Of a DNA stretch of 64,000 nucleotides, positions 8,493-18,350 are shown piece after piece. A program made the translations under genes and the position numbers. The stretch lies in the NCBI RefSeq assembly GCF_030345715.1, contig NZ_JAUASX010000001.1, positions 1 through 64,000 on the forward strand. The letters are read 5' to 3'. The notes under the pieces are model-generated. The model saw only the letters and a program-made list of their open reading frames with translations, did not search any database and was not told where the DNA came from. Source of the stretch: Solimonas sp. SE-A11. Its GTDB lineage: Bacteria > Pseudomonadota > Gammaproteobacteria > Nevskiales > Nevskiaceae. Within the stretch, counting starts at the first letter, position 1. The number at the start of each line of letters is the position of its first letter.

Positions 8493-9293
8493 ATGAGCAA
8501 GAAGCGGTCTGCCGGCGTCATCCAGGAAATCCCGATCGACCTGATCCGTCCGGGCAGCCAGCAAGCCCGGCGCCACTTCGACCCCGACGCCTTGAAGGAG
8601 TTGGCCGAATCGATCCGCGAGTCCGGCGTGGTGCAGCCCATCGTGCTGCGTACCCGGGTCTGGGGCTACGAGCTGCTGGCCGGCGAGCGCCGCTGGCGCG
8701 CGACCCAGCTGGCCGGGCTGCACGAGATTCCTGCGGTGATCCGCGACGACCTGTCCGACGACGAGGCCTTCGTCGTCGGCCTGATCGAGAACCTGCAGCG
8801 CGAGTCCCTGAGCCCGATGGAAGCCGCCGCCGGCCTCAAGCGCCTGGGCGAGATCCACGGCATGACGCACGAAGAGATCGGCCGGCGCATCGGCAAGTCC
8901 CGCGAGTACGTCAGCAACTACCTGCGCCTGCTCAACCTGGCCCCGCCGGTGCAGGAGCTGGTCAACGACGGCCACATCCTGCTGGGCCATGCCAAGGTGC
9001 TGGCTGGCCAGCCGCTCAACGAGCAGATGCGCTGGGCGGACGATGTCATCCGCCTGAAGCTGACCGTGCGCGGCCTGGAAAAGCGCATCGCCCAGGAAAA
9101 GGACAGCAAGATCGTGTTCCGCCCCGCCAAGCCCAGCGACTGGCAGCGACTGGAGCGGGAGTTGTCGGATCACCTGGCCTGCACCGTGGTGGTCCAGGCT
9201 GATGGCAGCGGCAAGGGCGAGGTCCGGCTGGCCTTCCATTCGCTGGACGAGCTCGACGGCCTGCTAGCCAAGATGGGCTACCAGGCAGGCTGA
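8493..9293 (+). CDS. ParB/Spo0J-family partition protein without adjacent ParA
   Basis: This 266-aa protein has the ParB N-terminal CTPase fold with GERRWRA at residues 64-70 and IENLQRE at 98-104. A helix-turn-helix region follows ([19 protein letters not shown]), then a C-terminal domain. ParB proteins bind parS and load onto DNA as CTP-dependent clamps. No parA is adjacent, and mnmG, which often lies in the same origin-linked cluster, is 6 kb away in a different arrangement. It may be an orphan paralogue with a regulatory or nucleoid role rather than the main segregation protein. The start at 8493 follows a leaderless-type -10. Confidence 0.88.
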   Translation: MSKKRSAGVIQEIPIDLIRPGSQQARRHFDPDALKELAESIRESGVVQPIVLRTRVWGYELLAGERRWRATQLAGLHEIPAVIRDDLSDDEAFVVGLIENLQRESLSPMEAAAGLKRLGEIHGMTHEEIGRRIGKSREYVSNYLRLLNLAPPVQELVNDGHILLGHAKVLAGQPLNEQMRWADDVIRLKLTVRGLEKRIAQEKDSKIVFRPAKPSDWQRLERELSDHLACTVVVQADGSGKGEVRLAFHSLDELDGLLAKMGYQAG

Positions 9294-9353
9294 TCCCCCC
9301 GGCATCCGACCTTGGGCTTAGTGTGTTTTATCGACAGGCGAGGGGGATAAGCC

Positions 9354-9362
9354 TGTGGATAA
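9354..9362 (-). promoter_or_regulatory. perfect DnaA-box-like 9-mer
   Basis: TGTGGATAA is the reverse complement of TTATCCACA, the consensus DnaA box. Only one perfect copy is seen in this intergenic stretch, 61 bp after parB. A single 9-mer can arise by chance and does not make an origin. Confidence 0.35.
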
Positions 9363-9502
9363 AAGCCCTGTGCAACGCAGCAAACGCTGCAAGGACGGGG
9401 CTTCGCTACGGTGGTGATGCATTTTTTGCCGTTTGATGAAAGCATCCCGCGCCCTGTCACGCGGGGTTCCCCTTCGCGAACGGGCCTTCATTTTGGCGTG
9501 AG

Positions 9503-9546
9503 ATTTAATTGGTGCATTTTTAATTTTGTTTAATTAATTTAAACAA
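9503..9546. promoter_or_regulatory. AT-rich island with dyad upstream of the YgjP-like gene
   Basis: A roughly 40-bp stretch of almost pure A/T in an otherwise GC-rich region contains the dyad GTTTAA-TTAAT-TTAAAC (9528-9544). TAATTT at 9535-9540 stands exactly 6 nt before the ATG at 9547 and may be its -10. It may bind a repressor or an AT-specific nucleoid protein. Confidence 0.5.
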
Positions 9547-10305
9547 ATGTCCGAAGCCCCCGCGACCTCGCAGTTCGAGCTGTTCCAGGAGGATTACCGC
9601 CTCGTGGAGCGGCGCAGCCCGCGTTCGCGTCACATCAAGGTGGAGATCCGCTCGTCCACCGAGGTGCGCCTGGTCTACCCGCGCTGGGTCTCCCGGGCCC
9701 AGGCCCTGGCGTTCCTGCAGGAGCGCCAAGGCTGGGTGCGGGAGAAGCTGGCGGAGCTGCGCGACCAGCAGGCCAGCCGTGGGGTCACCGCGCTGTGCTG
9801 GGACGGCCAGGGTGAGTTGCTGTTCCAGGGGCGGCGCCTGCCGTTGCGCCTGGTGCCGGCTTCTGGCCTGCGCCCGCAGGTCCGTTTCGGGCCGGACGAC
9901 GTGTGCCTGTTTGCCGCGCCGCAGTTGGGCCTGCAGCCGCGCCACCTGGAGCTGATCCTGCGCCGGGCCCTGCTGCAGCGCGCACGCCAGGAAGCACGCC
10001 ACCTGCTGGACCAGGAAGGCGCCCGGCTCGGCGTGCAGGCCAGCGGCCTGCGCGTTAACGACACACGCACTCAGTGGGGCAGCTGCAATCCCGGTGGGCT
10101 GATCTGCCTGTCCTGGCGCCTGTTGCTGGCGCCGCCGGAGGTGTTCCGCTACGTCGCCGTCCACGAGCTCTGCCATCTGGTGCACCGCAACCATTCGCCG
10201 CGCTTCTGGGCGCTGGTGGAGCGGCAGATGCCGGGGTATGACGCACAGCGGGAGTGGCTGAAGGAGCAGGGCGGGATGCTGCAGGACTGGCTGCCGAAAA
10301 GCTGA
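9547..10305 (+). CDS. YgjP-like zinc metallopeptidase (M48/SprT-type domain)
   Basis: The 252-aa cytoplasmic protein matches the YgjP family. An N-terminal beta-rich region contains RSRHIKVEIRSSTEVRLVYP. A basic linker and the C-terminal peptidase core follow: TQWGSC, then the zinc motif HELCHLVHRNHSPRFW. Related proteins act on or near nucleic acids, but the substrate is unknown. The gene begins directly after an AT-rich island and shows no Shine-Dalgarno. It ends before the TTCGACA-type repeat at 10357. Confidence 0.9.
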   Translation: MSEAPATSQFELFQEDYRLVERRSPRSRHIKVEIRSSTEVRLVYPRWVSRAQALAFLQERQGWVREKLAELRDQQASRGVTALCWDGQGELLFQGRRLPLRLVPASGLRPQVRFGPDDVCLFAAPQLGLQPRHLELILRRALLQRARQEARHLLDQEGARLGVQASGLRVNDTRTQWGSCNPGGLICLSWRLLLAPPEVFRYVAVHELCHLVHRNHSPRFWALVERQMPGYDAQREWLKEQGGMLQDWLPKS

Positions 10306-10356
10306 GGGTGCTCGTAGCCTGGTTTCGCGCCAGGGTGCCGGATGAGTGTTCAGAGA

Positions 10357-10453
10357 CCATTCGTGTTGAGCGTGTCGAAATGCGGGCGGTCTCAGTGGGC
10401 TGCCAGTGCGGGCCATTCATCCTTCGACAAGCTCAGGACTTCAGGACGAACGG
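10357..10453. repeat. TTCGACA-type inverted repeat, copy 1
   Basis: The left arm reads ATTCGTGTTGAGCGTGTCGAA and the right arm CCTTCGACAAGCTCAGGAC followed by GACGAACGG. The same core occurs at 54914-54992. Repeats of the type TTCGACAAGCTCAGNACGAACGG are widely dispersed in proteobacterial genomes. The copy lies in the gap between convergent genes. Confidence 0.75.
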
Positions 10454-10477
10454 CTGCGGGGTTTCACAGCCAAAACG

Positions 10478-10504
10478 AAAAGCCCCGCCAATGGCGGGGC
10501 TTTT
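10478..10504. terminator. bidirectional intrinsic terminator
   Basis: AAAAGCCCCGCC-AAT-GGCGGGGCTTTT is a symmetric 12-bp stem with A/T flanks on both sides. It serves the minus-strand gene at 10521 and could serve the YgjP-like gene on the plus strand. Confidence 0.8.
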
Positions 10505-10520
10505 GTTGAACGCAACCGCC

Positions 10521-11354
10521 TTATCGGCCGAACAGCGAGCCGAAGGCCTTGTCCACGGCCTTGCCCACGGCGCTGTCCTTGGCCGAGTCCACCACGCCCG
10601 CCACGCCGGGGACGCGCGGACGGCCGCTGTAGGAGCGCGAGCCGCCGGTGGCGGCCATGCTCAGCTCCGGCTGCACGCGGCCGCAGATGTTGTAGGCGTC
10701 CTGCCAGAGCTGCTCGGCGTACTGCAGCTTGGTCACTTCCGCGTCGGCTTGGGCGGCGATCATGTCGCGCATCGAGCCCTTCAGCTTGGAGACGTGCGCG
10801 GTGTAGCGCTTGTTGTAGCCGGCGCTGCAGCGCTGGGCGGTGGCGCGGGTCTTGGCTACGGCCTGGTTCAGCTCGGCCAGGTAGGCCGGGGAAGCCGCCT
10901 GGAAGGCGCTGGTGTCGCCCGGCGTGGCGCCACTGACCTTGGCCTTGAAGCTGGCGCTGGCGGCCTGGTACGGCGGTGCGATGGCCTGGCTGGTGCCGCT
11001 GCTGGAGTTGGAGCTGCCCAGCGCGATGCAGTCGGCGTCGGACTCGCCCAGGTTCAACTGGCCCTGGCCCATCTCGCTGTACTGCTGGATCGCGGCGTAG
11101 TTGCCGCTCTGCATGGCGGCCTGCATCTCCGCCTGCATCTTCGGACCTGCGGCGTCGGCCTTGTTCTGGTTGGCTTCGCGGCGCGCGTCGAGCTGCTGCT
11201 GCACCTGCTCGCGGCCCTGCTCGTAGACGTCGCACTTCAGCGCCGTGTAGTCGCTCGGGAACGGCGGCACCGCAAACGGGTCGGCGGCATGGGCCGGCAC
11301 CACGGCAAGCATCGCCAGGGCCAGCAGGCTGCGACGGTAGATCCCCTTGTTCAT
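10521..11354 (-). CDS. Secreted hypothetical protein
   Basis: The 277-aa product is exported. A signal peptide (YRRSLLALAMLAVVPAHA-A) ends near residue 25, and GGGAG lies about 10 nt before the ATG at 11354. The mature part is Q/A-rich and helical with four Cys (CDVYEQ, DCIAL, RCSAGY, NICGR) that may form periplasmic disulfides. The C-terminus is glycine-rich and ends in two short amphipathic helices. No family is recognised. It has its own terminator and stands alone between repeats and the TPR gene. Confidence 0.75.
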   Translation of the reverse strand: MNKGIYRRSLLALAMLAVVPAHAADPFAVPPFPSDYTALKCDVYEQGREQVQQQLDARREANQNKADAAGPKMQAEMQAAMQSGNYAAIQQYSEMGQGQLNLGESDADCIALGSSNSSSGTSQAIAPPYQAASASFKAKVSGATPGDTSAFQAASPAYLAELNQAVAKTRATAQRCSAGYNKRYTAHVSKLKGSMRDMIAAQADAEVTKLQYAEQLWQDAYNICGRVQPELSMAATGGSRSYSGRPRVPGVAGVVDSAKDSAVGKAVDKAFGSLFGR

Positions 11355-11476
11355 CGTGAAGCACTCCCTCTGAAGGAAAGATATGGCGGGCCAACGGCTC
11401 CGCAGGGGCGCCAACTTAATCGGAAGCCCCGGCGGAAAAGATGACGTGCTTCTCACTGAATGTGAATTCCAGCCTT

Positions 11477-12841
11477 CTAGGGCGAACTGCTTGGCAGTTG
11501 CGGCGGCAGTCCGAGGTTGGACCGGGCCGGGGCGAAGCCCGGGTCCAGCTCCAGCGATCGGGCGTAGGCGGCGCGGGCTTCCGGGACGCGCCCGGCCATG
11601 CGCAGGGCCACGCCGTAGTTGTTCCAGGCACGGGCCTTGTGCGGCGAATGCTGCAGCGTGGCCTGCCACAGCGCGATCTCGCTGCGGTAGTCGGCGTTCC
11701 TGAAGGCGGTGACCAGCCCCAGCGCCAGGAGCAGCGCCATGATCGCCGGGCGCGTCAGGCGCGACGGCCGCTGCCAGGGCCCCGCCAGCAGCGCGCCGCC
11801 GGCCCAGGCCACGCCCGCCAGCGGCAGATACCACTGGCGGTCGTTGGCGATGTCCAGCCGCGGCATCATCGAGTTGGTCGGCAGGAGCTGCAGCACCACC
11901 CAGGCCAGGCAGAAGCCCAGCCAGGGCCGCGGCCGCGCCACCGCCAGCCCCGTGCCCAGCAGCGCCAGCAGCAGCGCGGCCTCGGCGCACAGTGCCGCAT
12001 CGGCCTGGGTGATCACCGGCAGGTCGGGGTCGAAGTTCGGCGCGCGCAGCAACAGCAGGCCGCGCAGCAGCCAGACCAGCGCATGGATCTGGCTCATGGC
12101 GTTGTGCCACAGCGGGCGCTCGCTGAGGCTGGCGACGGCGAAGTCGGCATAGCCGGTATGCGGCACCACCACCAGCAGCGCCGCGGCCGGCAGCAGCCAG
12201 AACGGCGCATGCCGCAGCAGTCCTGCGCCCCAGCTGCCGCCGGGGCTGCGGAGCGATTCCCATAGCAGCAGCGCCACCGGCAGTACCAGCGCCGGCTCCT
12301 TGGTGCCGGCGGCGCAGGCAAAGGCGAGCCAGGCCAGCACGGCATCGCGCAGGCGCCGATCCGTCAGGTAGCGGTCCCAGCACAGCAGCGCCGCCAGGCA
12401 GAACAGCGACATCAGCGAGGTGGAGCGCCCGCAGATATAGGTGACCGCCTCGGTCTGCAGCGGGTGCAGGGCGAACACCGCCGCTGCCAGCAGTGCGGCC
12501 GGCGCAGCGCGGGCCGGCTCCATGGCGGCGATGCCGTAGAGGCGCCGCGCCAGCGCCCAGACCAGCAGCACGTTGCCCAGGTGTACGGCGAGATTGAAGG
12601 CATGGAAGGCCAGCGGGGAGCCGCCGCCGGTGACCCAGCTGAACCAGTAGCTCAGCTTCAGCACCGGCCGCAGGCCGTGGCCGAAGTCCGCGCTCAGCGC
12701 CGCCCAGGAATGCACCACCGGGTTGTCGACGATGACCTGGAAGTCGTCGTACTGGAAGGCGCCGTTCCAGCTGCCGGCATAGGCCAGCGCCACCAGGGCG
12801 GCGAGCAGCCAGGGGGCATGGCGTTCAGCGAGCGGGCGCAT
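11477..12841 (-). CDS. TMTC-like membrane protein with C-terminal TPR (putative GT-C glycosyltransferase)
   Basis: The 454-aa protein has about ten membrane segments followed by a short TPR-like tail (KARAWNNYGVALRMAGRVPEA). An acidic pair in the first periplasmic loop (NGAFQYDDFQVI) and the block LHPLQTEAVTYICGRSTSL match TMTC/GT-C O-mannosyltransferase-like proteins. Those transfer sugars from lipid-linked donors, so an envelope glycosylation role is inferred, not shown. The start at 12841 overlaps the end of the carboxypeptidase gene by 17 nt, which indicates translational coupling. Confidence 0.78.
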   Translation of the reverse strand: MRPLAERHAPWLLAALVALAYAGSWNGAFQYDDFQVIVDNPVVHSWAALSADFGHGLRPVLKLSYWFSWVTGGGSPLAFHAFNLAVHLGNVLLVWALARRLYGIAAMEPARAAPAALLAAAVFALHPLQTEAVTYICGRSTSLMSLFCLAALLCWDRYLTDRRLRDAVLAWLAFACAAGTKEPALVLPVALLLWESLRSPGGSWGAGLLRHAPFWLLPAAALLVVVPHTGYADFAVASLSERPLWHNAMSQIHALVWLLRGLLLLRAPNFDPDLPVITQADAALCAEAALLLALLGTGLAVARPRPWLGFCLAWVVLQLLPTNSMMPRLDIANDRQWYLPLAGVAWAGGALLAGPWQRPSRLTRPAIMALLLALGLVTAFRNADYRSEIALWQATLQHSPHKARAWNNYGVALRMAGRVPEARAAYARSLELDPGFAPARSNLGLPPQLPSSSP

Positions 12842-13655
12842 CGCCGTCCAGGGCACGGTCGAGCAGGGCGCCGGCGGTCCACCAGCGTTCGCGGGCATCC
12901 AGCATCACCAGCAGGGCGCTGTGCTCGCCGCGCATCGCGAACGCGGCCAGGCAGCGGCCGGCATTGGGCGTGGTGCCGCTCTTCACGCCGACCACGCCGG
13001 GATGGCGCCCCACCAGCTCGTTGCGGTTGGACAGGGTGAAGCGTCGCGGCGTCGTGTCGCGGCTGGAGATCGTGGTTTGCGAGGTGGCGGCCAGCACCCG
13101 GTAGCGCGGGTCGCGCATCACGGTCAGCGCCAGCGCCGCCAGCTCGCGCGCGGTGCTGAAATGACCCGGGGCGTCGTGCCCGCAGGGATTGGTGAAGCGG
13201 GTCTGCTTCAGGCCCAGCGCGGCGGCGCGCGCGTTCATGCGCCGCACGAAGGCGGTCCCGCTGCCGCCGACCACCAGGGCCAGGGCCTGGCAGGCGTCGT
13301 TGGCCGAGGCGACGACCGCGGCGGCCAGCAGGTCGCCCAGGCGCATGCGCTCGCCGGCCCGCAGCCGCAGGCGTGTGCCGGTGTCGCGGGCGGCCGCGGC
13401 GGGCACGGCCACCACCTCGTCCAGGCTGCGGCCGCTTTCCAGCACCAGCAGCGCCGTCATCATCTTGGTCAGGCTGGCCATTGGACGCGGGGCGTCGGCA
13501 TCGTGCTCGCCCAGCAACTCGCCGTCGCGCATCAGCAGCCAGGCTTGCGCCTCCACCGCCGCCAGCGGTGCCGCGTGTGCCGCCGGCCAGGCGCCGGCCA
13601 GCAGGCCGAGCAGCAGCAGGCGCCGTGTGGCGTCGGGGAGGGGAAGGTGGGCCAT
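12825..13655 (-). CDS. D-alanyl-D-alanine carboxypeptidase, S11 family
   Basis: This 276-aa periplasmic penicillin-binding protein trims the terminal D-Ala of peptidoglycan stem peptides. The three active-site motifs are present: SLTK, SAN (VVASANDAC) and KSG (GVKSGTTP). The signal peptide MAHLPLPDATRRLLLLGLL...AHA supports the start at 13655; a longer in-frame upstream extension looks non-coding. The protein is shorter than DacA/DacC and lacks the usual C-terminal membrane-anchor domain, resembling PBP7-like endopeptidases. Its 3' end overlaps the TMTC-like gene. Confidence 0.9.
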   Translation of the reverse strand: MAHLPLPDATRRLLLLGLLAGAWPAAHAAPLAAVEAQAWLLMRDGELLGEHDADAPRPMASLTKMMTALLVLESGRSLDEVVAVPAAAARDTGTRLRLRAGERMRLGDLLAAAVVASANDACQALALVVGGSGTAFVRRMNARAAALGLKQTRFTNPCGHDAPGHFSTARELAALALTVMRDPRYRVLAATSQTTISSRDTTPRRFTLSNRNELVGRHPGVVGVKSGTTPNAGRCLAAFAMRGEHSALLVMLDARERWWTAGALLDRALDGDAPAR

Positions 13656-13741
13656 GATCGCCGCCGATGATCGGCGCGTGGCCCTGGCGCGGCAAGCGTG
13701 TCCGGCGCGTTGGGCGCGATGCGCGTCACGCCGTGACCATG

Positions 13742-13773
13742 AAAAAAGCCCCCGCGGTTGCCCGCGGAGGCTT
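13742..13773 (-). terminator. intrinsic terminator after the LEA-like gene
   Basis: On the minus strand AAGCC-TCCGCGGG and CCGCGGGGGCTT form an imperfect stem followed by TTTTTTC, about 22 nt past the stop at 13795. Confidence 0.75.
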
Positions 13774-13794
13774 GGGCTGCAGCGGAAGTGGCGC

Positions 13795-14262
13795 TTACTT
13801 CTTGGCGCCGGCCTCGACCTTGCCACCCACGTGGGCGCCGTGGGCGTCGGCATCGGCTTCCGCGGAGGCGGCGGCCGAACCCTGCAGGGCGGCGCCGGCG
13901 TTGTTCAGCACGTTGCCGGTGGCCGAGAGGCCCTTGCCGGTCACTTCCTTGGTCTTGTTGACGCCGGCCTTGGTCTTCTCGGCGCCCTTGTTCACCAGCT
14001 TCTTGGTGCCTTCCTTCGCCTGGCCGGCCTTCTCGACCGTGTAGTCCTTGGCGGCGCCGGCCTTTTCCTTGACGGTCTCGCCCAGCGTCGGGCTGGTGGC
14101 TTCGTCGCCCTGCGCGCCGGCATCGGCGTTGGCATTGACGTTGACGCCCTGGCCGTTGACCTGCACGCCGGCGTTGAGGCCCAGCTTGCCTTCGGCGGCG
14201 AAGGACGGGGCGGCAGCCAGCGAGCCGGCGACGAACAGGGCGGTGAGGATCTGCTGTTTCAT
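13795..14262 (-). CDS. Secreted LEA-like repeat protein
   Basis: The 155-aa product has a clear signal peptide (LTALFVAGSLAAAPSFA-A) and AAGGGAG before the ATG. A glycine/asparagine-rich segment (NGQGVNVNANADAG) is followed by a stretch of roughly 11-residue K/E/A/T amphipathic units (ETVKEKAGAAK, EKAGQAKEGTKK, KGAEKTKAG). These resemble group-3 LEA or apolipoprotein-like repeats. The tail is Ala/His-rich. Such proteins are usually disordered until they meet membranes or dry. The role is inferred; homology has not been tested. Confidence 0.75.
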   Translation of the reverse strand: MKQQILTALFVAGSLAAAPSFAAEGKLGLNAGVQVNGQGVNVNANADAGAQGDEATSPTLGETVKEKAGAAKDYTVEKAGQAKEGTKKLVNKGAEKTKAGVNKTKEVTGKGLSATGNVLNNAGAALQGSAAASAEADADAHGAHVGGKVEAGAKK

Positions 14263-14348
14263 GGTGTTACTCCCTTGGGTATGTGAAACGGTGTGCGCAG
14301 CCTATGCCGAGGCGATGAACCGAATCTGAATACGGTTTGGGATCGCCA

Positions 14349-16241
<1,893 letters not shown>

Positions 16242-16260
16242 AACTACCTTCTGGGGCTGG

Positions 16261-16380
16261 CACCGTCGGTTTCTAAGCTCCGGCTCCTGCCTCGCTAAGA
16301 AACCCGGCTCCCGCCATCCATGGCGGGAGCGCTCACCGGCGTGGACTGCCACTGGCAGTCCACGACAGCCCCGGCTCGCC
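16261..16380. repeat. hairpin array between the two mnmG 5' ends
   Basis: It holds GCTCCCGCCAT-CC-ATGGCGGGAGC (16307-16330), an 11-bp perfect stem with CATCCA at its apex. CGTGGACTGCC-ACT-GGCAGTCCACG (16340-16364) follows. A looser GGTTTCT/AGAAACC pair precedes them. Related hairpins occur at 26361, 34223-34322 and 53538-53685. Confidence 0.75.
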
Positions 16381-16435
16381 CAGCATGGCCACCGCCGATC
16401 ACGATGACTTCGTAGTGGTGCAGATCAGGATTCAT
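16381..16435 (-). pseudogene. fossil 5' end of a second mnmG
   Basis: Read on the minus strand from the ATG at 16435, the DNA encodes [19 protein letters not shown], the conserved MnmG N-terminus. It then leaves the family (RAGAVV) exactly where the hairpin array begins and stops in TAG. Over 57 nt it differs from the intact mnmG start at about 11 positions, mostly third codon bases. It is therefore an old or foreign copy, not a fresh duplication. GGGAG-like upstream sequence is not evident. Confidence 0.8.
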
Positions 16436-16447
16436 GGGAGATAAATG

Positions 16448-16470
16448 AAAACGCCCCGCAGTGCGGGGCG
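16448..16470 (-). terminator. intrinsic terminator after the Mpo1-like gene
   Basis: CGCCCCGCA and TGCGGGGCG form a 9-bp stem, followed on the minus strand by TTTTCATTT. It lies about 22 nt past the stop at 16493. Confidence 0.7.
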
Positions 16471-16492
16471 CGATTTTACCGCTATTCCGGCA

Positions 16493-16804
16493 TCAAATCT
16501 TGATTTTTCCGGTGAGCATCTGCCACCACATCTTCCAGTCGCCCAGATAGGAAAGCCAGGGATACTGGAACGTGGCGGGCTTGTTGTGCTCGAAGAAGAA
16601 ATGTCCCACCCAGGCAAAGGCATAGCCCTGGATGAAGGCGGCGGCGATCAGCCACCAGGTCTGCGTGGCCACGGCGTAGATCACCAGGGCCAGGCCCAGG
16701 CTGGTGCCGACGAAGTGCAGGCGCCGGCAGGTGCGGTCGGAATGCTCCTGCAGGTAGTAGGGGTAGAACTGTTCCATGTTGCGGTATTCGGCGGGCTGGC
16801 TCAT
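16493..16804 (-). CDS. Mpo1-like (DUF962) membrane protein
   Basis: The 103-aa protein matches the Mpo1/YGL010w family (DUF962), whose yeast member is an Fe(II)-dependent 2-hydroxy fatty acid dioxygenase. Conserved histidines are visible in RRLHFVGT and GHFFFEHNKPATF, with two hydrophobic helices between them (LGLALVIYAVA, WLIAAAFIQGYAFAW). The length is typical of the short bacterial form. Fatty-acid alpha-oxidation is a reasonable guess given the lipid genes in the window but is not proven. It is divergent from the RimB-like gene and has its own terminator. Confidence 0.85.
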   Translation of the reverse strand: MSQPAEYRNMEQFYPYYLQEHSDRTCRRLHFVGTSLGLALVIYAVATQTWWLIAAAFIQGYAFAWVGHFFFEHNKPATFQYPWLSYLGDWKMWWQMLTGKIKI

Positions 16805-16940
16805 GGCGTGCTCCGGTAGAAAGGGTATGGCGCCAGTATCCCCCCGCGCCGGGTGCGTCTCAAGCGTAAATCTTCCCTATGCCGCACCGCTTTTTGTTGT
16901 CTAATGCCCATATTCCAGGCACTTACGACGGGATCCCTGC

Positions 16941-17381
16941 TTGCGCATCGACAAGATCGCCCTGCGGCCGCGCATGCTCGGCTGGCGCGAATGGGTCGCG
17001 CTGCCGCAGTTCGGCGTGCGCCAGATCAAGGGCAAGATGGACACCGGAGCGCGCAGCTCGGTGATTCATGCCTTCGCCATCGAGCGGCCGGCGCCCGGGC
17101 GCCTGCGCTTCGGCCTGCACCCGCTGCAGAACTCCGAACGCGAGATCTGGTGCGAGGCCGAGATGATCGACGAGCGCTGGGTCACCGACTCCGGCGGGCA
17201 CCGCGAACTGCGCCCCTTCATCCGCACGCCGGTGACCCTGGGGCACGACACCTGGGACGTGGAAATCTCGTTGACGGCACGCGACACCATGCGCTTCCGC
17301 CTGCTGCTGGGCCGCACGGCCCTGGCAGGGCATTATGTGGTCGACCCCGCTTCTTCGTATCTGCTGGGAAAGCGCCGATGA
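16941..17381 (+). CDS. RimB-like ATP-dependent zinc protease family protein (pepsin-like fold)
   Basis: This 146-aa protein belongs to the family annotated as ATP-dependent zinc protease (DUF785), which has a retropepsin-like fold. The active-site motif [13 protein letters not shown] is at about residues 33-45, and LLGRTAL is the second-lobe motif. In Pseudomonas a homologue (RimB) acts with RimK on glutamate tails of ribosomal protein S6. A TTG at 16941 is used as start because the conserved [10 protein letters not shown] block begins soon after; an ATG at 16974 would cut close to it. Its last codon overlaps rimK (ATGA). Confidence 0.85.
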   Translation: MRIDKIALRPRMLGWREWVALPQFGVRQIKGKMDTGARSSVIHAFAIERPAPGRLRFGLHPLQNSEREIWCEAEMIDERWVTDSGGHRELRPFIRTPVTLGHDTWDVEISLTARDTMRFRLLLGRTALAGHYVVDPASSYLLGKRR

Positions 17382-18280
17382 AGATCGCCATCCTGTCTCG
17401 CAACCGCCGCCTGTACTCGACCCGCCGCCTGATCGAGGCCGCCGAGCAGCGCGGCCACGATGTCAGCGTGATCGACGTGCTGCGCTGCTACATGAACATC
17501 CTGCCGCACTCCCCGGAAATCCATTACCGCGGGCAGAAGCTGCAGGGCTATGACGCCATCGTGCCGCGCATCGGCGCCTCCGTGACCTTCTACGGCACGG
17601 CGGTGGTGCGCCAGTTCGAGATGATGGACGTCTACTGCCTCAACGAGTCGGTGGCCATCACCCGGGCCCGCGACAAGCTCCGGGCGCTGCAGCTGCTGGC
17701 GCGCAAGGGCATCGGCATGCCGCGCACCGGGTTCGCCCACTCGCCGGACGACACCCACGACCTGATCGGCCTGGTCGGCGGCGCGCCGATGGTGATCAAG
17801 CTGATCGAGGGCACCCAAGGCCAGGGCGTGGTGCTGGCCGAGACCGACAAGGCCGCCGAGTCGGTGATCGACGCCTTCCGCGGGCTGGACGCCTACTTCC
17901 TCGCCCAGGAGTTCATCGAGGAAGCCAAGGGCAGCGACATCCGTTGCTTCGTCATCGGCGGCAAGGTGGTGGCGGCGATGATGCGCACCGCCAAGCCCGG
18001 CGAGTTCCGCTCCAACCTGCACCGTGGCGGCACCGCCCAGGCGGTGAAGATCACGCCGGAGGAGCGTTCCACCGCCGTGCGCGCGGCCAAGATCATGGGC
18101 CTGAACGTGGCTGGCGTGGACATCCTGCGCTCCAACCATGGCCCGGTGGTGATGGAGGTGAATTCCTCCCCCGGCCTGGAGGGCATCGAGGCCGCGTCCG
18201 GCGTGGATATTGCCGGCAAGATCATCGAGTTCATCGAAAAGAACGCGGCGCCGGGCAAGACCCGGACCAAGGGCGGCTAG
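17378..18280 (+). CDS. rimK: RimK-family ATP-grasp glutamate ligase
   Basis: RimK adds glutamate residues to the C-terminus of ribosomal protein S6 in enterics; relatives ligate other substrates. The 300-aa protein has the RimK N-terminus ([18 protein letters not shown]) and an ATP-grasp core: [36 protein letters not shown], and the metal-binding [10 protein letters not shown]. Length is that of E. coli RimK. The start overlaps the RimB-like stop by 4 nt. The next gene, 70 bp on, is an M14 deacylase-like enzyme, so modification and removal activities lie together. Confidence 0.95.
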   Translation: MKIAILSRNRRLYSTRRLIEAAEQRGHDVSVIDVLRCYMNILPHSPEIHYRGQKLQGYDAIVPRIGASVTFYGTAVVRQFEMMDVYCLNESVAITRARDKLRALQLLARKGIGMPRTGFAHSPDDTHDLIGLVGGAPMVIKLIEGTQGQGVVLAETDKAAESVIDAFRGLDAYFLAQEFIEEAKGSDIRCFVIGGKVVAAMMRTAKPGEFRSNLHRGGTAQAVKITPEERSTAVRAAKIMGLNVAGVDILRSNHGPVVMEVNSSPGLEGIEAASGVDIAGKIIEFIEKNAAPGKTRTKGG

Positions 18281-18350
18281 CCGTCCGCCGGATTGCCGGC
18301 GAATGGCCGGACGCCCTGCGACGGCGTCCCCGTTTGAAACAAGGAGTGCC

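Noticed and set aside
14277-14292. parS-like TGTGAAAC near the LEA-like gene
   Set aside because: Only half of the consensus 16-bp palindrome matches.
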